Below, piece after piece: positions 58,159 through 64,000 of a stretch of 64,000 nt of DNA. This DNA is from Lactobacillus sp. UCMA15818 (GTDB taxonomy: Bacteria > Bacillota > Bacilli > Lactobacillales > Lactobacillaceae). The first letter of the stretch is position 1; each line of letters opens with the position of its first letter. The notes below the pieces were generated by a model. That model was not told the origin of the DNA. It did no database searches and saw only the letters and a program-made list of their open reading frames with translations. A program made the translations under genes and the position numbers. The stretch lies in NCBI RefSeq assembly GCF_030400225.1, contig NZ_VJYB01000002.1:190207-254206 (forward strand), read 5' to 3'.

Positions 58159-58195
58159 ATTAAGCGCTAGGGTATTTTATCCTAGTGCTTTTTTA
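58159..58195 (+). terminator. Terminator of the toxin mRNA
   Basis: AAGCGCTAGG (58162-58171) pairs with CCTAGTGCTT (58181-58190) with one G-T pair, followed by TTTT. Confidence 0.85.
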
Positions 58196-58303
58196 ATCTA
58201 TTTTCAATTCATAATACTTCTTTACATTTTCTTCTCATTTTTACTCCTATTTAGCATTCTTTTTTGCTGCCTTTTTAAAAATTCAGGATTTTGTCCTCCC
58301 GTA

Positions 58304-58435
58304 TCAATTCATAACTGGATTAAAGATGCAAAATCTGTTGAATTTGATGATAGAACTGAAGTTACGTCTAAAGAATTTAAACAATTACAAAAAGAAAACC
58401 AATGTTTCAAGGAAGAGTTGGAGATTTTAAAAGCA
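58304..58435 (+). mobile_element. Fragment of an IS3-type transposase OrfA
   Basis: The translated fragment reads SIHNWIKDAKS, EVTSKEFKQLQKEN and FKEELEILKA. This is the end of the helix-turn-helix and the leucine-zipper region of IS3-family OrfA proteins. The start of the gene and the rest of the IS are missing; upstream in the same frame is low-complexity sequence spanning a terminator. It is a relic. Confidence 0.65.
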
Positions 58436-58522
58436 CGAAAAAACGAGCGTGTAGTTAGAGAGAGCTTGGAAAAGTTCGATACGATAACGAAGGATATAAT
58501 GTATGAATTGTATACGCGATAA

Positions 58523-58875
58523 AGTTGTGTGTGTGTATGCTTGGATGACTACATCTATCATTGGAAAAAAGCGGAGGTTAAGGTTTTTCGAGAAAGTCGC
58601 TGAAAAATTAGGCTTATGAAAGGGAGTTTTTAAGCAAAAAAATTATGAATTATGATATTGCATAAATAATTATTAAGATTGGATTATGTGATAAACTACT
58701 AGATTCGGTGTTGAAAAAAACGTAAATTAGAAAAAAGCAGAAATTTTACGAAAACGAACTTTTCCGCAAATTTCCGCTTGAAAAAGTTTTATTATGTATT
58801 TGTAGCCTAAGTAGCTACAAAAAGAACTAATAAGATTGGTAGAAAATGAAAAATAAGATAGATAGTCCATATAGA
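58523..58875. other. Non-coding stretch in the island
   Basis: No convincing gene. It holds AT-rich sequence, two TTTCCGC units near 58766-58785, a short hairpin TGTAGC/GCTACA at about 58800-58818, and a hairpin with ATAGTC/GACTA at about 58860-58878, which can terminate the minus-strand gene that follows. Confidence 0.4.
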
Positions 58876-59160
58876 CTAGCTATTTTTTTTGGAATCTTTA
58901 TCTTGAGGTTGTAGACTTTTTAAAATTTTGTCATTTTGAGCTAGCAATACCCAATTTTGTTCAACTATAGCCCTTAAATATGCTGCAGTTGCTTTTTCGT
59001 TACCGTAGTCACTAGACATTATTCTTTTGCTATTTCTTAGGAGTTGTTCATCATCAAGTTCATTTAAAATATTTTTTACTTGCCATAGTGCATCATCATT
59101 CAATTCAGATAATCCTCTGTCTTCTAAAATACCTGTGATGTGCTTGTTGTTAAATAGCAT
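58876..59160 (-). CDS. Hypothetical protein, accessory region
   Basis: A 94-residue soluble, helix-rich, acidic protein beginning MLFNNKHITGILEDRGLSELNDDALWQV and ending in a charged tail. The start is firm: CAGGAGGTG lies six bases upstream. I do not recognise a family. Confidence 0.65.
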   Translation of the reverse strand: MLFNNKHITGILEDRGLSELNDDALWQVKNILNELDDEQLLRNSKRIMSSDYGNEKATAAYLRAIVEQNWVLLAQNDKILKSLQPQDKDSKKNS

Positions 59161-59280
59161 ATTTTTCACCTCCTGTATTATAGACTTACAAGTATATATT
59201 ATCATGTAAGTGTAAATATTTTAAGTAATATGGTTAGATTGTTTATAAGCCGAAAATTTGACATAGAGATAGAGAATAAT

Positions 59281-59329
59281 ACTTTTTCGAGACATACTGT
59301 TGCACACTCAAAGTATGTCTCGAAAAAGT
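59281..59329. repeat. Perfect 17-bp inverted repeat
   Basis: ACTTTTTCGAGACATAC (59281-59297) and GTATGTCTCGAAAAAGT (59313-59329) are exact complements around 15 bases. It could be a bidirectional terminator or paired ends left by a mobile element. No gene ends close to it on the plus strand. Confidence 0.8.
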
Positions 59330-59465
59330 TTTCTATAGAGGATACGCTAAAATTAATCTCTTTGATCGCAGGAACATGTTTTCAGGATTAGGTAAACTAG
59401 ATATATTATCGCTCTTTTAAGCATCCATTGTACTGCTTTTTATAACTATTTTTATCTAAAATCCA

Positions 59466-59493
59466 TTGGTTTCCATACGTATGGTATTATAGT
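59466..59493 (+). promoter_or_regulatory. hicA promoter with operator palindrome
   Basis: CCATACGTATGG at 59473-59484 is a perfect 12-bp palindrome between TTGGTT (59466) and TATAGT (59488). It is the natural place for a HicB operator. Confidence 0.55.
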
Positions 59494-59515
59494 GGCTGTA
59501 AGGAGAAACAATGCT

Positions 59516-59695
59516 GTGACGATGAAAACGAGGGATTTTGTGAAACTGATTAAGACAAATGATTTTAAAAAGGTTTCGCAAACTGGTTTTCAGGCTAAGT
59601 TCGTTAAAGACGATAAAACGGCAATTTTCCCAATGTACGCAAGAGAGTTACCAAAAGGCATTGAATATTCCGTGAGAAAACAAGCAGGGCTTTGA
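59516..59695 (+). CDS. hicA: HicA-like toxin, probably inactive
   Basis: A 59-residue HicA-fold protein: MKTRDFVKLIKTNDFKK at the start and ELPKGIEYSVRKQAGL at the end match HicA. The catalytic histidine of the G-S-H motif is missing; the equivalent stretch reads TGFQAKF. AGGAGA at 59501-59506 suits GTG 59516; ATG 59522 is an alternative. Its stop overlaps the ATG of the hicB remnant (TGATG), the normal hicAB coupling. Confidence 0.7.
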   Translation: MTMKTRDFVKLIKTNDFKKVSQTGFQAKFVKDDKTAIFPMYARELPKGIEYSVRKQAGL

Positions 59696-60102
59696 TGAGT
59701 CTTGTTTTGTATCCTTGATTTTAGAAAGGAGCTCATAATAAGGAAGATAATGCATGGGAAGTTTCATTCGCTAATTTTCCTGAAGCAATAACATTCGGTG
59801 AGACACCAGCTGATGCTTATAAGTATGGGAAAGTAGCTTTAATTTTGGCTTTAGATGGTAAAACTAACTTTCCTGGACCAGCGAAACTAAGGAATAATGT
59901 CGAGATTGATTCACAGAAATATGATGACTCTTTTCAACTTCCTTTTGAAGTTTCTAAATCTGAAATAAAGGGTTCTGTTAAATACGAAACGGTTAAGAAA
60001 AACACAACCATTCCAAAGTATTTGGCTGATGAAGCAGCTAAACGAAACATTAACTTTAGTCAAATATTAACAGAAGCTTTGAAAGAAAAGCTAGAAGTTT
60101 AG
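59695..60102 (+). pseudogene. hicB: HicB-like antitoxin with in-frame stop codons
   Basis: From ATG 59695 the frame reads MSLVLYP, then TGA (59716) and TAG (59722). It continues in the same frame as a recognisable HicB: KEDNAWEVSFANFPEAITFGETPADAYKYGK, and a C-terminal ribbon-helix-helix (TTIPKYLADEAAKRNINFSQILTEAL). Two nonsense codons near the N-terminus break the antitoxin. A shorter frame from TTG 59845 lacks a ribosome site but would keep the DNA-binding part. Confidence 0.75.
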
Positions 60103-60125
60103 AAGGCAAGCTACTATAAATGTAA

Positions 60126-60156
60126 GGCAATCATGATAATTATGATTGTCTATTTT
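60126..60156 (+). terminator. Terminator after hicB
   Basis: GGCAATCAT pairs with ATGATTGTC and is followed by TATTTTAT. Confidence 0.6.
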
Positions 60157-60239
60157 ATACAAAAATTTAAAGGAATGACATTAGTGGATGAACTATAGCA
60201 CACACAAGTTCAAGCACAAGCATAATAGATGGGAGAGTG

Positions 60240-60341
60240 ATGAACGATGAGATAAAGATGAGTGATGTTTGCTATCGGATTAGTAATGATAATGCTGTAC
60301 TTGAGATATACATCAAGAGAGAACAAGCAGTATGTTACTAA
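60240..60341 (+). CDS. Possible small protein or gene fragment
   Basis: A 33-codon frame with GGGAG four bases ahead of the ATG. It contains YRISNDNAVLEIYIKREQ. It may be a leftover of a larger phage- or plasmid-type gene. No family recognised; low confidence. Confidence 0.25.
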   Translation: MNDEIKMSDVCYRISNDNAVLEIYIKREQAVCY

Positions 60342-60354
60342 GAGTGCTCCTATC

Positions 60355-60564
60355 CTAGTATTTGGTACATAAATACTCAGACATTTGTGACATAATTAAA
60401 TAGCTAGGATGGAAGCATTCTTCTGTTGAAAATATTTCTAGTAATTCCATTGCAAATCTATCAGCTTCTGACTCCATTTTATGCTTAGTTGTTCTATTAA
60501 GATAATAATTCTGTATTCCATCGTGTAAAACTAACTGTTCAAATTCATAAGCACAAATCGCTAG
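60355..60564 (-). pseudogene. ImmA/IrrE family metallopeptidase, C-terminal remnant
   Basis: The minus-strand frame reads AICAYEFEQLVLHDG, then NYYLNRTTKHKMESEADRFAMELL and an end at a TAG (60357-60355). This is the C-terminal half of an ImmA/IrrE peptidase. The zinc motif normally reads AHExxHLILH; here both histidines are changed (AYEFEQLVLH). A stop codon lies just before it, so the N-terminal half is gone. Such peptidases cleave phage or ICE repressors, so this is likely a trace of the lost element. Confidence 0.65.
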
Positions 60565-60729
60565 TTATGTATAAAAAGTAGAACAATGGTATATTGAACA
60601 TAAGACATTAAGTGTTATTCAGATAATACTTTTTTTGTAAAGCTGCCTAATGTAGCGATAAAGTATAAATAAAAAATGTGAGGAGAAAAAATTATCAGAG
60701 ATAAAAATACAGATTTACAATATCAACAT

Positions 60730-61353
60730 ATGATTGAGGGAAAACTTTATCATCAAGATAAAGTTCTGTTTGAACTCAACATGCAGGCACGCGATAAACT
60801 TTTTGATTATAATCATTTAAGATATCGTGATTTAGACAAACGTAAAGCAATACTGAATGATTTATTAGGTGAGGCTGGGGAAAATATTTTCATAGAATTA
60901 CCATTACAGGTTGATTATGGATTTAATATTCACATAGGCAAAAATTTTTTTGGAAATAATAATCTTACAATGGCGGATGCTGCAAAAATAGTCATTGGTG
61001 ACAATGTATTAATTGGCCCTTATACAGGTATTTATACTGGAGGTCATAGCATTGATCCAGAATTGAGAACTAAAGAAGGAGCAGAGTATGCTTTTCCAGT
61101 GACTATTGGTAATAATGTCTGGCTGGGGGCAAATGTTACTATTACGCCTGGCGTCACAATCGGTGATAATACAGTAATTGGTGCAGGGAGTGTTGTTACA
61201 AAAGATATTCCAGATAACGTTGTGGCATATGGAAATCCTGCCAAAGTGGCAAGAAAGGTCAACAATCAAGATAGTGAATATTATTTTAAAGGTCATAAAA
61301 CTCCACAATATTTCATAGATAGATTAAAACGGGGCGAAACTTTCCATCGATAG
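60730..61353 (+). CDS. Sugar O-acetyltransferase (maltose/galactoside acetyltransferase type)
   Basis: A 207-residue left-handed beta-helix acetyltransferase. An N-terminal Mac domain (EGKLYHQDKVLFELNMQARDKLFDYN) is followed by hexapeptide repeats (IGDNVLIGPYTGIYTGGH, VTIGNNVWLGANVTITPGVTIGDNTVIGAGSVV) with the catalytic His in GGHSID. It moves acetyl from CoA to a sugar hydroxyl. The only good ribosome site (GAGGAG, 60680-60685) is 44 bases before ATG 60730 but five bases before an in-frame ATT at 60691, so translation may start there or the original start codon may be mutated. Confidence 0.9.
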   Translation: MIEGKLYHQDKVLFELNMQARDKLFDYNHLRYRDLDKRKAILNDLLGEAGENIFIELPLQVDYGFNIHIGKNFFGNNNLTMADAAKIVIGDNVLIGPYTGIYTGGHSIDPELRTKEGAEYAFPVTIGNNVWLGANVTITPGVTIGDNTVIGAGSVVTKDIPDNVVAYGNPAKVARKVNNQDSEYYFKGHKTPQYFIDRLKRGETFHR

Positions 61354-61456
61354 GCACATATAAATTATGTCATTTATTTTTATAGTACTGTAAGTAAGTG
61401 TAAAAAATTTGGTTTTTAGAATACTTCTATTTTAGTCGTTTAGAAGGACAATCGAA

Positions 61457-61628
61457 GGTGTGATATAAGTCGGAGAAATCTGAGTATTAGCTTGAAACTA
61501 CGAACATAGTGAGCACTTTGTTATGAGTAATTCTAAGTTAGATGGATGGAAGATTTTGATTTATCAAACATATTTATCCGTAATAATATAGAAGGGCTGA
61601 GGCAAAAGTTAAATTTTGACCCAGCCCG
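61457..61628 (+). repeat. Dispersed intergenic repeat, copy I (full length, diverged)
   Basis: Same order as copy C: GTGTGATATAAGTCGGAG, the palindrome with CTTGAAACTACGAACATAG, the linker with ACATATTTATCCGTAATAATATAG, and the hairpin GGGCTGAGGCAAAA to TTTTGACCCAGCCC. It has more substitutions than copies B, C and F. Confidence 0.82.
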
Positions 61629-61712
61629 TGCTGCAGAAATTGGAAGTGTGTCTATTTTTATTTGGTACTATTGTATAATTGCTGGAACTATAATAAAAAA
61701 GGAATAACGAAG

Positions 61713-62243
61713 ATGAATTTGAGAATAATCGATAAAGATGATGAACAAAGCTTACTTCTTCAAAATGAAGCTTTTGCTATTTTGGGGGAAATAAATATAA
61801 AGAGAAATAGTGGAAAATGGGATTACGAAATAGAAAAATATGATCAAAAGGATGTACGAAAACAAATTTTTCCAGATGAAAACTATAAATTAGAAGATAT
61901 TAATAAAAACGGATTTGCTATTGGAGCTTTTGACAAGGGGAAAATTATTGGATTAGCAATTTTTAACGATCAGTGGAATAAATATTTGTACTTAGAAGAC
62001 TTGAAAGTTAGTGAAAAATATAGACGAAAGAGAGTTGCCCACTTACTTCTAAAATTAGCAGAAAAAATAGCAAAAGAGAAAAAGTACAAGGGATTTTGGA
62101 CCATAGGACAAAATAATAATGTTGCAGCCTGTATGTTTTATTTGAAATATGGTTTTGAAATTGGTGGATTGGATACTAAAGTCTATGATCATACTTCTCA
62201 AAATGGGAAACAAAACATACATTTTTATTATGATTTTCTCTAA
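61713..62243 (+). CDS. GNAT family N-acetyltransferase (streptothricin-acetyltransferase-like)
   Basis: A 176-residue GNAT protein. The acetyl-CoA loop region is LEDLKVSEKYRRKRVAHLLLKLAEKIA, though the usual RxxGxG loop is altered to RRKRVA. The C-terminal GFEIGGLDTKVYDH resembles streptothricin acetyltransferases of the Sat type. ATG 61713 follows AAGGAATAACGAAG. Drug resistance is possible but not shown; the substrate is unknown. Confidence 0.75.
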   Translation: MNLRIIDKDDEQSLLLQNEAFAILGEINIKRNSGKWDYEIEKYDQKDVRKQIFPDENYKLEDINKNGFAIGAFDKGKIIGLAIFNDQWNKYLYLEDLKVSEKYRRKRVAHLLLKLAEKIAKEKKYKGFWTIGQNNNVAACMFYLKYGFEIGGLDTKVYDHTSQNGKQNIHFYYDFL

Positions 62244-62343
62244 CAGGATTTGATAAGTATAATTAGCAATAACTATTAGGATAGCAACTAATTGTATAAA
62301 ACAGTAATAAATGCTAGTTTAAAGGTAAAATAATTATTAACTC

Positions 62344-62520
62344 ACGGAACGGGGCTGGGTCAAAAGTTAAATTTTGGTTCAGCTCTTCTATTTATTCCGA
62401 ATAAACGTGTTTTATAAGTCAAAACCCTCCGTCTCACCTCGAATTACTCATAGCAAAGTACTCGCTATGTTCGCAATTTCGAGTTAATACTCAAATTTTC
62501 CCGATTTATGGCACACTCCT
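62344..62520 (-). repeat. Dispersed intergenic repeat, copy J (full length, reverse orientation)
   Basis: The hairpin GGGGCTGGGTCAAAA to TTTTGGTTCAGCTC comes first, then the linker TTATTCCGAATAAACGTGT, then the palindrome ending GATTTATGGCACACTCC. It separates the GNAT gene from the deoxyribosyltransferase gene; the hairpin can terminate the former. Confidence 0.85.
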
Positions 62521-62697
62521 GAATCAAAATTCGATTTTTGAAATAATCCACTTCTCATTCTCTGGGATTCTAATTCTTAGGCGACCTAATATTTACTTTG
62601 AAAGTATTTAATTTATGGGCTTTGCAATTACAATTTAATTTGTTAATATTGGAAATAGTCTTGAAAAGAGTACAACTTTCATAGAGGAGAATAAGTA

Positions 62698-63168
62698 ATG
62701 GCAAAAACAGTATATTTTGGAGCGGGTTGGTTTACTTCTACACAAAAAAGGTCTTATGAAATTGCAATGGAATCATTGAGAATTAATCCAAGTGTTGATT
62801 TGGAGCATTCATATGTTCCGCTGGATCACCAATATAAAAATATCCGTGTGGATGAACATCCCGAGTATCTTCATGACAAAGAATGGGCTATAGCGACGTT
62901 TAATGGTGACATTGTGGGAATAAAAAGTTCCGACATAGTATTGTTTACATATCTTCCGCTTCAAGAAGATATTGGTTGTGGAGTTGAATTAGGATATGCA
63001 AAAGCTATTAATAAATTCATAGTAGTTGCAATTCCAGATGAAGAATGGGGTAAACCTATTAACCTTATGTCATTTGGTACGGCCGACATATTTATTAAGT
63101 TGAGCGAATTAAAAAACTATGATTTTACAAAACCTGCATTTAATTATTATGAAGGTGCAGTTTATTAA
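62698..63168 (+). CDS. ndt: Nucleoside 2-deoxyribosyltransferase
   Basis: A 156-residue enzyme that swaps bases between 2'-deoxynucleosides in salvage, well known in lactobacilli. Seen are VYFGAGWFTSTQKRSYEIAMESL at the substrate pocket and the nucleophile Glu near residue 101 in DIGCGVELGYAKA. The C-terminus ends FNYYEGAVY. GAGGAG precedes the ATG. It is monocistronic. Confidence 0.93.
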   Translation: MAKTVYFGAGWFTSTQKRSYEIAMESLRINPSVDLEHSYVPLDHQYKNIRVDEHPEYLHDKEWAIATFNGDIVGIKSSDIVLFTYLPLQEDIGCGVELGYAKAINKFIVVAIPDEEWGKPINLMSFGTADIFIKLSELKNYDFTKPAFNYYEGAVY

Positions 63169-63218
63169 AGAATGCTAAGTAAGGATAAAAAAGTATCTAC
63201 TATTTTTACTTATAAAAT

Positions 63219-63626
63219 TCAAGTGCAACTTTGATTTCGCAATAGATTGATAAAAGAAGTATTATTCAATCTATTAATCGAATAGAGAACCTTACCAGCC
63301 AAAGCAGAATTTTCAATTTCTGTTTTTTTTAATACGAATGACTTTTTATTTAAAAAGTCAGATAGGGGATGAAATTGAAGTTCTAATTTATTGAGATTTT
63401 CAACACGATAGAGATGGAAAAAGAACCCTTTGTCATTAGAAATGAATGCAACAATATCTTTTTCGTCAATGTAACTCAACTTATTATTTACAAATTTAGC
63501 TAGGCAAATAATATCATTACTTTTTAAGTATGGATTAGTACTTGTAGTTGTTACTGTGCTGTATTCTAGTTCAATATTAGTATATTTTTCATCAATAATA
63601 CTGATAATTATATCTGAATTAGCCAT
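63219..63626 (-). CDS. Hypothetical protein, accessory region
   Basis: A 135-residue soluble protein beginning MANSDIIISIIDEKYTNIELEYSTV and containing ISNDKGFFFHLYRVENLNKLELQFHPLSDFL. The start is set by AAAAGGAG eight bases upstream; the longer frame to 63716 has no ribosome site. No family recognised. It lies between ndt and an IS fragment. Confidence 0.55.
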   Translation of the reverse strand: MANSDIIISIIDEKYTNIELEYSTVTTTSTNPYLKSNDIICLAKFVNNKLSYIDEKDIVAFISNDKGFFFHLYRVENLNKLELQFHPLSDFLNKKSFVLKKTEIENSALAGKVLYSINRLNNTSFINLLRNQSCT

Positions 63627-63712
63627 TGTAAAACTCCTTTTTATGAAATAGCTGTATTTTTGGATGCAACACAATAAAATACGCAAAAAAATTGATGTTG
63701 ACGGTAAAATCA

Positions 63713-63934
63713 TCATAGCAAATGTTGTTTTCTCCAGTTTAGTACATCTATTTTGAACTGGCTAGAATATTCTAGATCCATAGACTTTGGCTTTAATCCA
63801 TCTATGCCAAATTTTTTGAAACGATTGATCCAAATAAGAACAGTGTCTTCGTTAGCAATGGCATACTTTCGCGCTAATGTGGTAGAACTGATACCACTTA
63901 AATATTCGGTTACAACTTTTATTTTGAAGTTCAA
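63713..63934 (-). mobile_element. IS3/IS150-type transposase OrfA, truncated N-terminal fragment
   Basis: Seventy-three codons encode NFKIKVVTEYLSGISSTTLARKYAI and TVLIWINRFKKFGIDGLKPKS, the first helix-turn-helix of an IS150-like OrfA. The frame ends early after DVLNWRKQHLL, where a full OrfA would go on for a second helix-turn-helix, so the IS is cut. The first in-frame start is TTG; upstream in frame there is ATA ATA AAA with a GGGGG six bases ahead, suggesting a lost ATG. Confidence 0.7.
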
Positions 63935-63950
63935 ATTAAATTTTATTATA

Positions 63951-63994
63951 GTAAACCCCCAAGATTGGATTTATGTCCAATCTTGGGGGTTCAC
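63951..63994. repeat. Strong inverted repeat at the IS end
   Basis: AACCCCCAAGATTGGA (63954-63969) pairs exactly with TCCAATCTTGGGGGTT (63976-63991) around six bases, and the arms extend three more bases with one mismatch. It lies just before the transposase fragment and is probably the IS terminal structure, which can block incoming transcription or hide the ribosome site. Confidence 0.8.
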
Positions 63995-64000
63995 TTTACT

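Noticed and set aside
57851-58195. Fst-type par system (convergent RNAs sharing a terminator)
   Set aside because: Both direct repeats lie upstream of the peptide's terminator and the predicted promoters point away from each other. The geometry is divergent, not convergent, and the peptide lacks Fst features.
58139-58522. 127-codon frame that looks like a membrane protein with a coiled coil
   Set aside because: Its hydrophobic N-terminal half is read through a terminator and low-complexity AT-rich DNA with no ribosome site. Only the IS3 OrfA segment inside it (58304-58435) resembles a protein.
58755-58790. TTTCCGC direct repeats as plasmid iterons
   Set aside because: Only two units are present and there is no replication gene nearby; too little to call an origin.
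59845-60102. 85-codon frame as a stand-alone antitoxin gene
   Set aside because: It has no ribosome site at its TTG, and the same frame continues upstream as a recognisable HicB N-terminus broken by stops. It is part of a pseudogene.
59466-60102. Active hicAB toxin-antitoxin system
   Set aside because: The toxin lacks its catalytic His and the antitoxin has two nonsense codons; both are better described as decayed.

Overview
The window is AT-rich bacterial DNA from the Lactobacillaceae. Pointers are the gene order ymdB-mutS-mutL-ruvAB-queA-tgt-yajC, the two-fabZ type II fatty acid cluster ending in fabI, a dltXABCD operon, T-box leaders in front of argS, alaS and a methionine ABC operon, and frequent TTG/GTG starts behind strong GGAGG ribosome sites. 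A Liquorilactobacillus- or Ligilactobacillus-like genus is my guess; no rRNA gene is present to fix it.

Layout. 1-4.6 kb: tail of purD, a divergent aminotransferase/LysR pair, a MATE exporter, a small DUF2187 protein and tRNA-Gly(CCC). 4.7-18.7 kb: T-box argS, rny, ymdB and the repair and tRNA-modification run mutS, mutL, ruvA, ruvB, queA, tgt, yajC. 19.1-29.1 kb: complete fatty acid synthesis locus fabZ1-fabT-fabH-acpP-fabD-fabG-fabF-accB-fabZ2-accC-accD-accA-fabI, with two FabT-type operators. 29.2-41 kb: zwf, dinB under a LexA box, a UPF0173 hydrolase, nrnA, cshB, T-box alaS and T-box metQ-metN-metI. 41.4-46.4 kb: ireB, ruvX, yrzB, zapA, cvpA, mutS2, trxA. 46.5-53.4 kb: a padR envelope-stress-type operon and the dlt operon. 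53.5-56.3 kb: yslB, rdgB, a yfcE-like phosphoesterase, tRNA-Glu(CTC) and tRNA-Gln(CTG).

From tRNA-Gln to the end (56.3-64 kb) the sequence changes to an accessory island. It holds a broken tyrosine integrase next to the tRNA, two unknown small genes, IS3-type transposase fragments, a decayed hicAB pair, an ImmA/IrrE remnant, an O-acetyltransferase, a GNAT acetyltransferase, a nucleoside deoxyribosyltransferase and orphan genes. It also holds what I read as an unannotated divergent type I toxin-antitoxin locus (57851-58195): a 27-residue hydrophobic peptide gene, and an antisense RNA that starts inside a second copy of the toxin's translation-initiation region.

A dispersed intergenic repeat runs through both core and island. 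It is about 170 bp: a long imperfect palindrome, a conserved linker, then a terminator-like hairpin. Seven full or internally deleted copies and several hairpin-only relatives are present. The hairpin module seems to supply transcription termination for many operons in the window.
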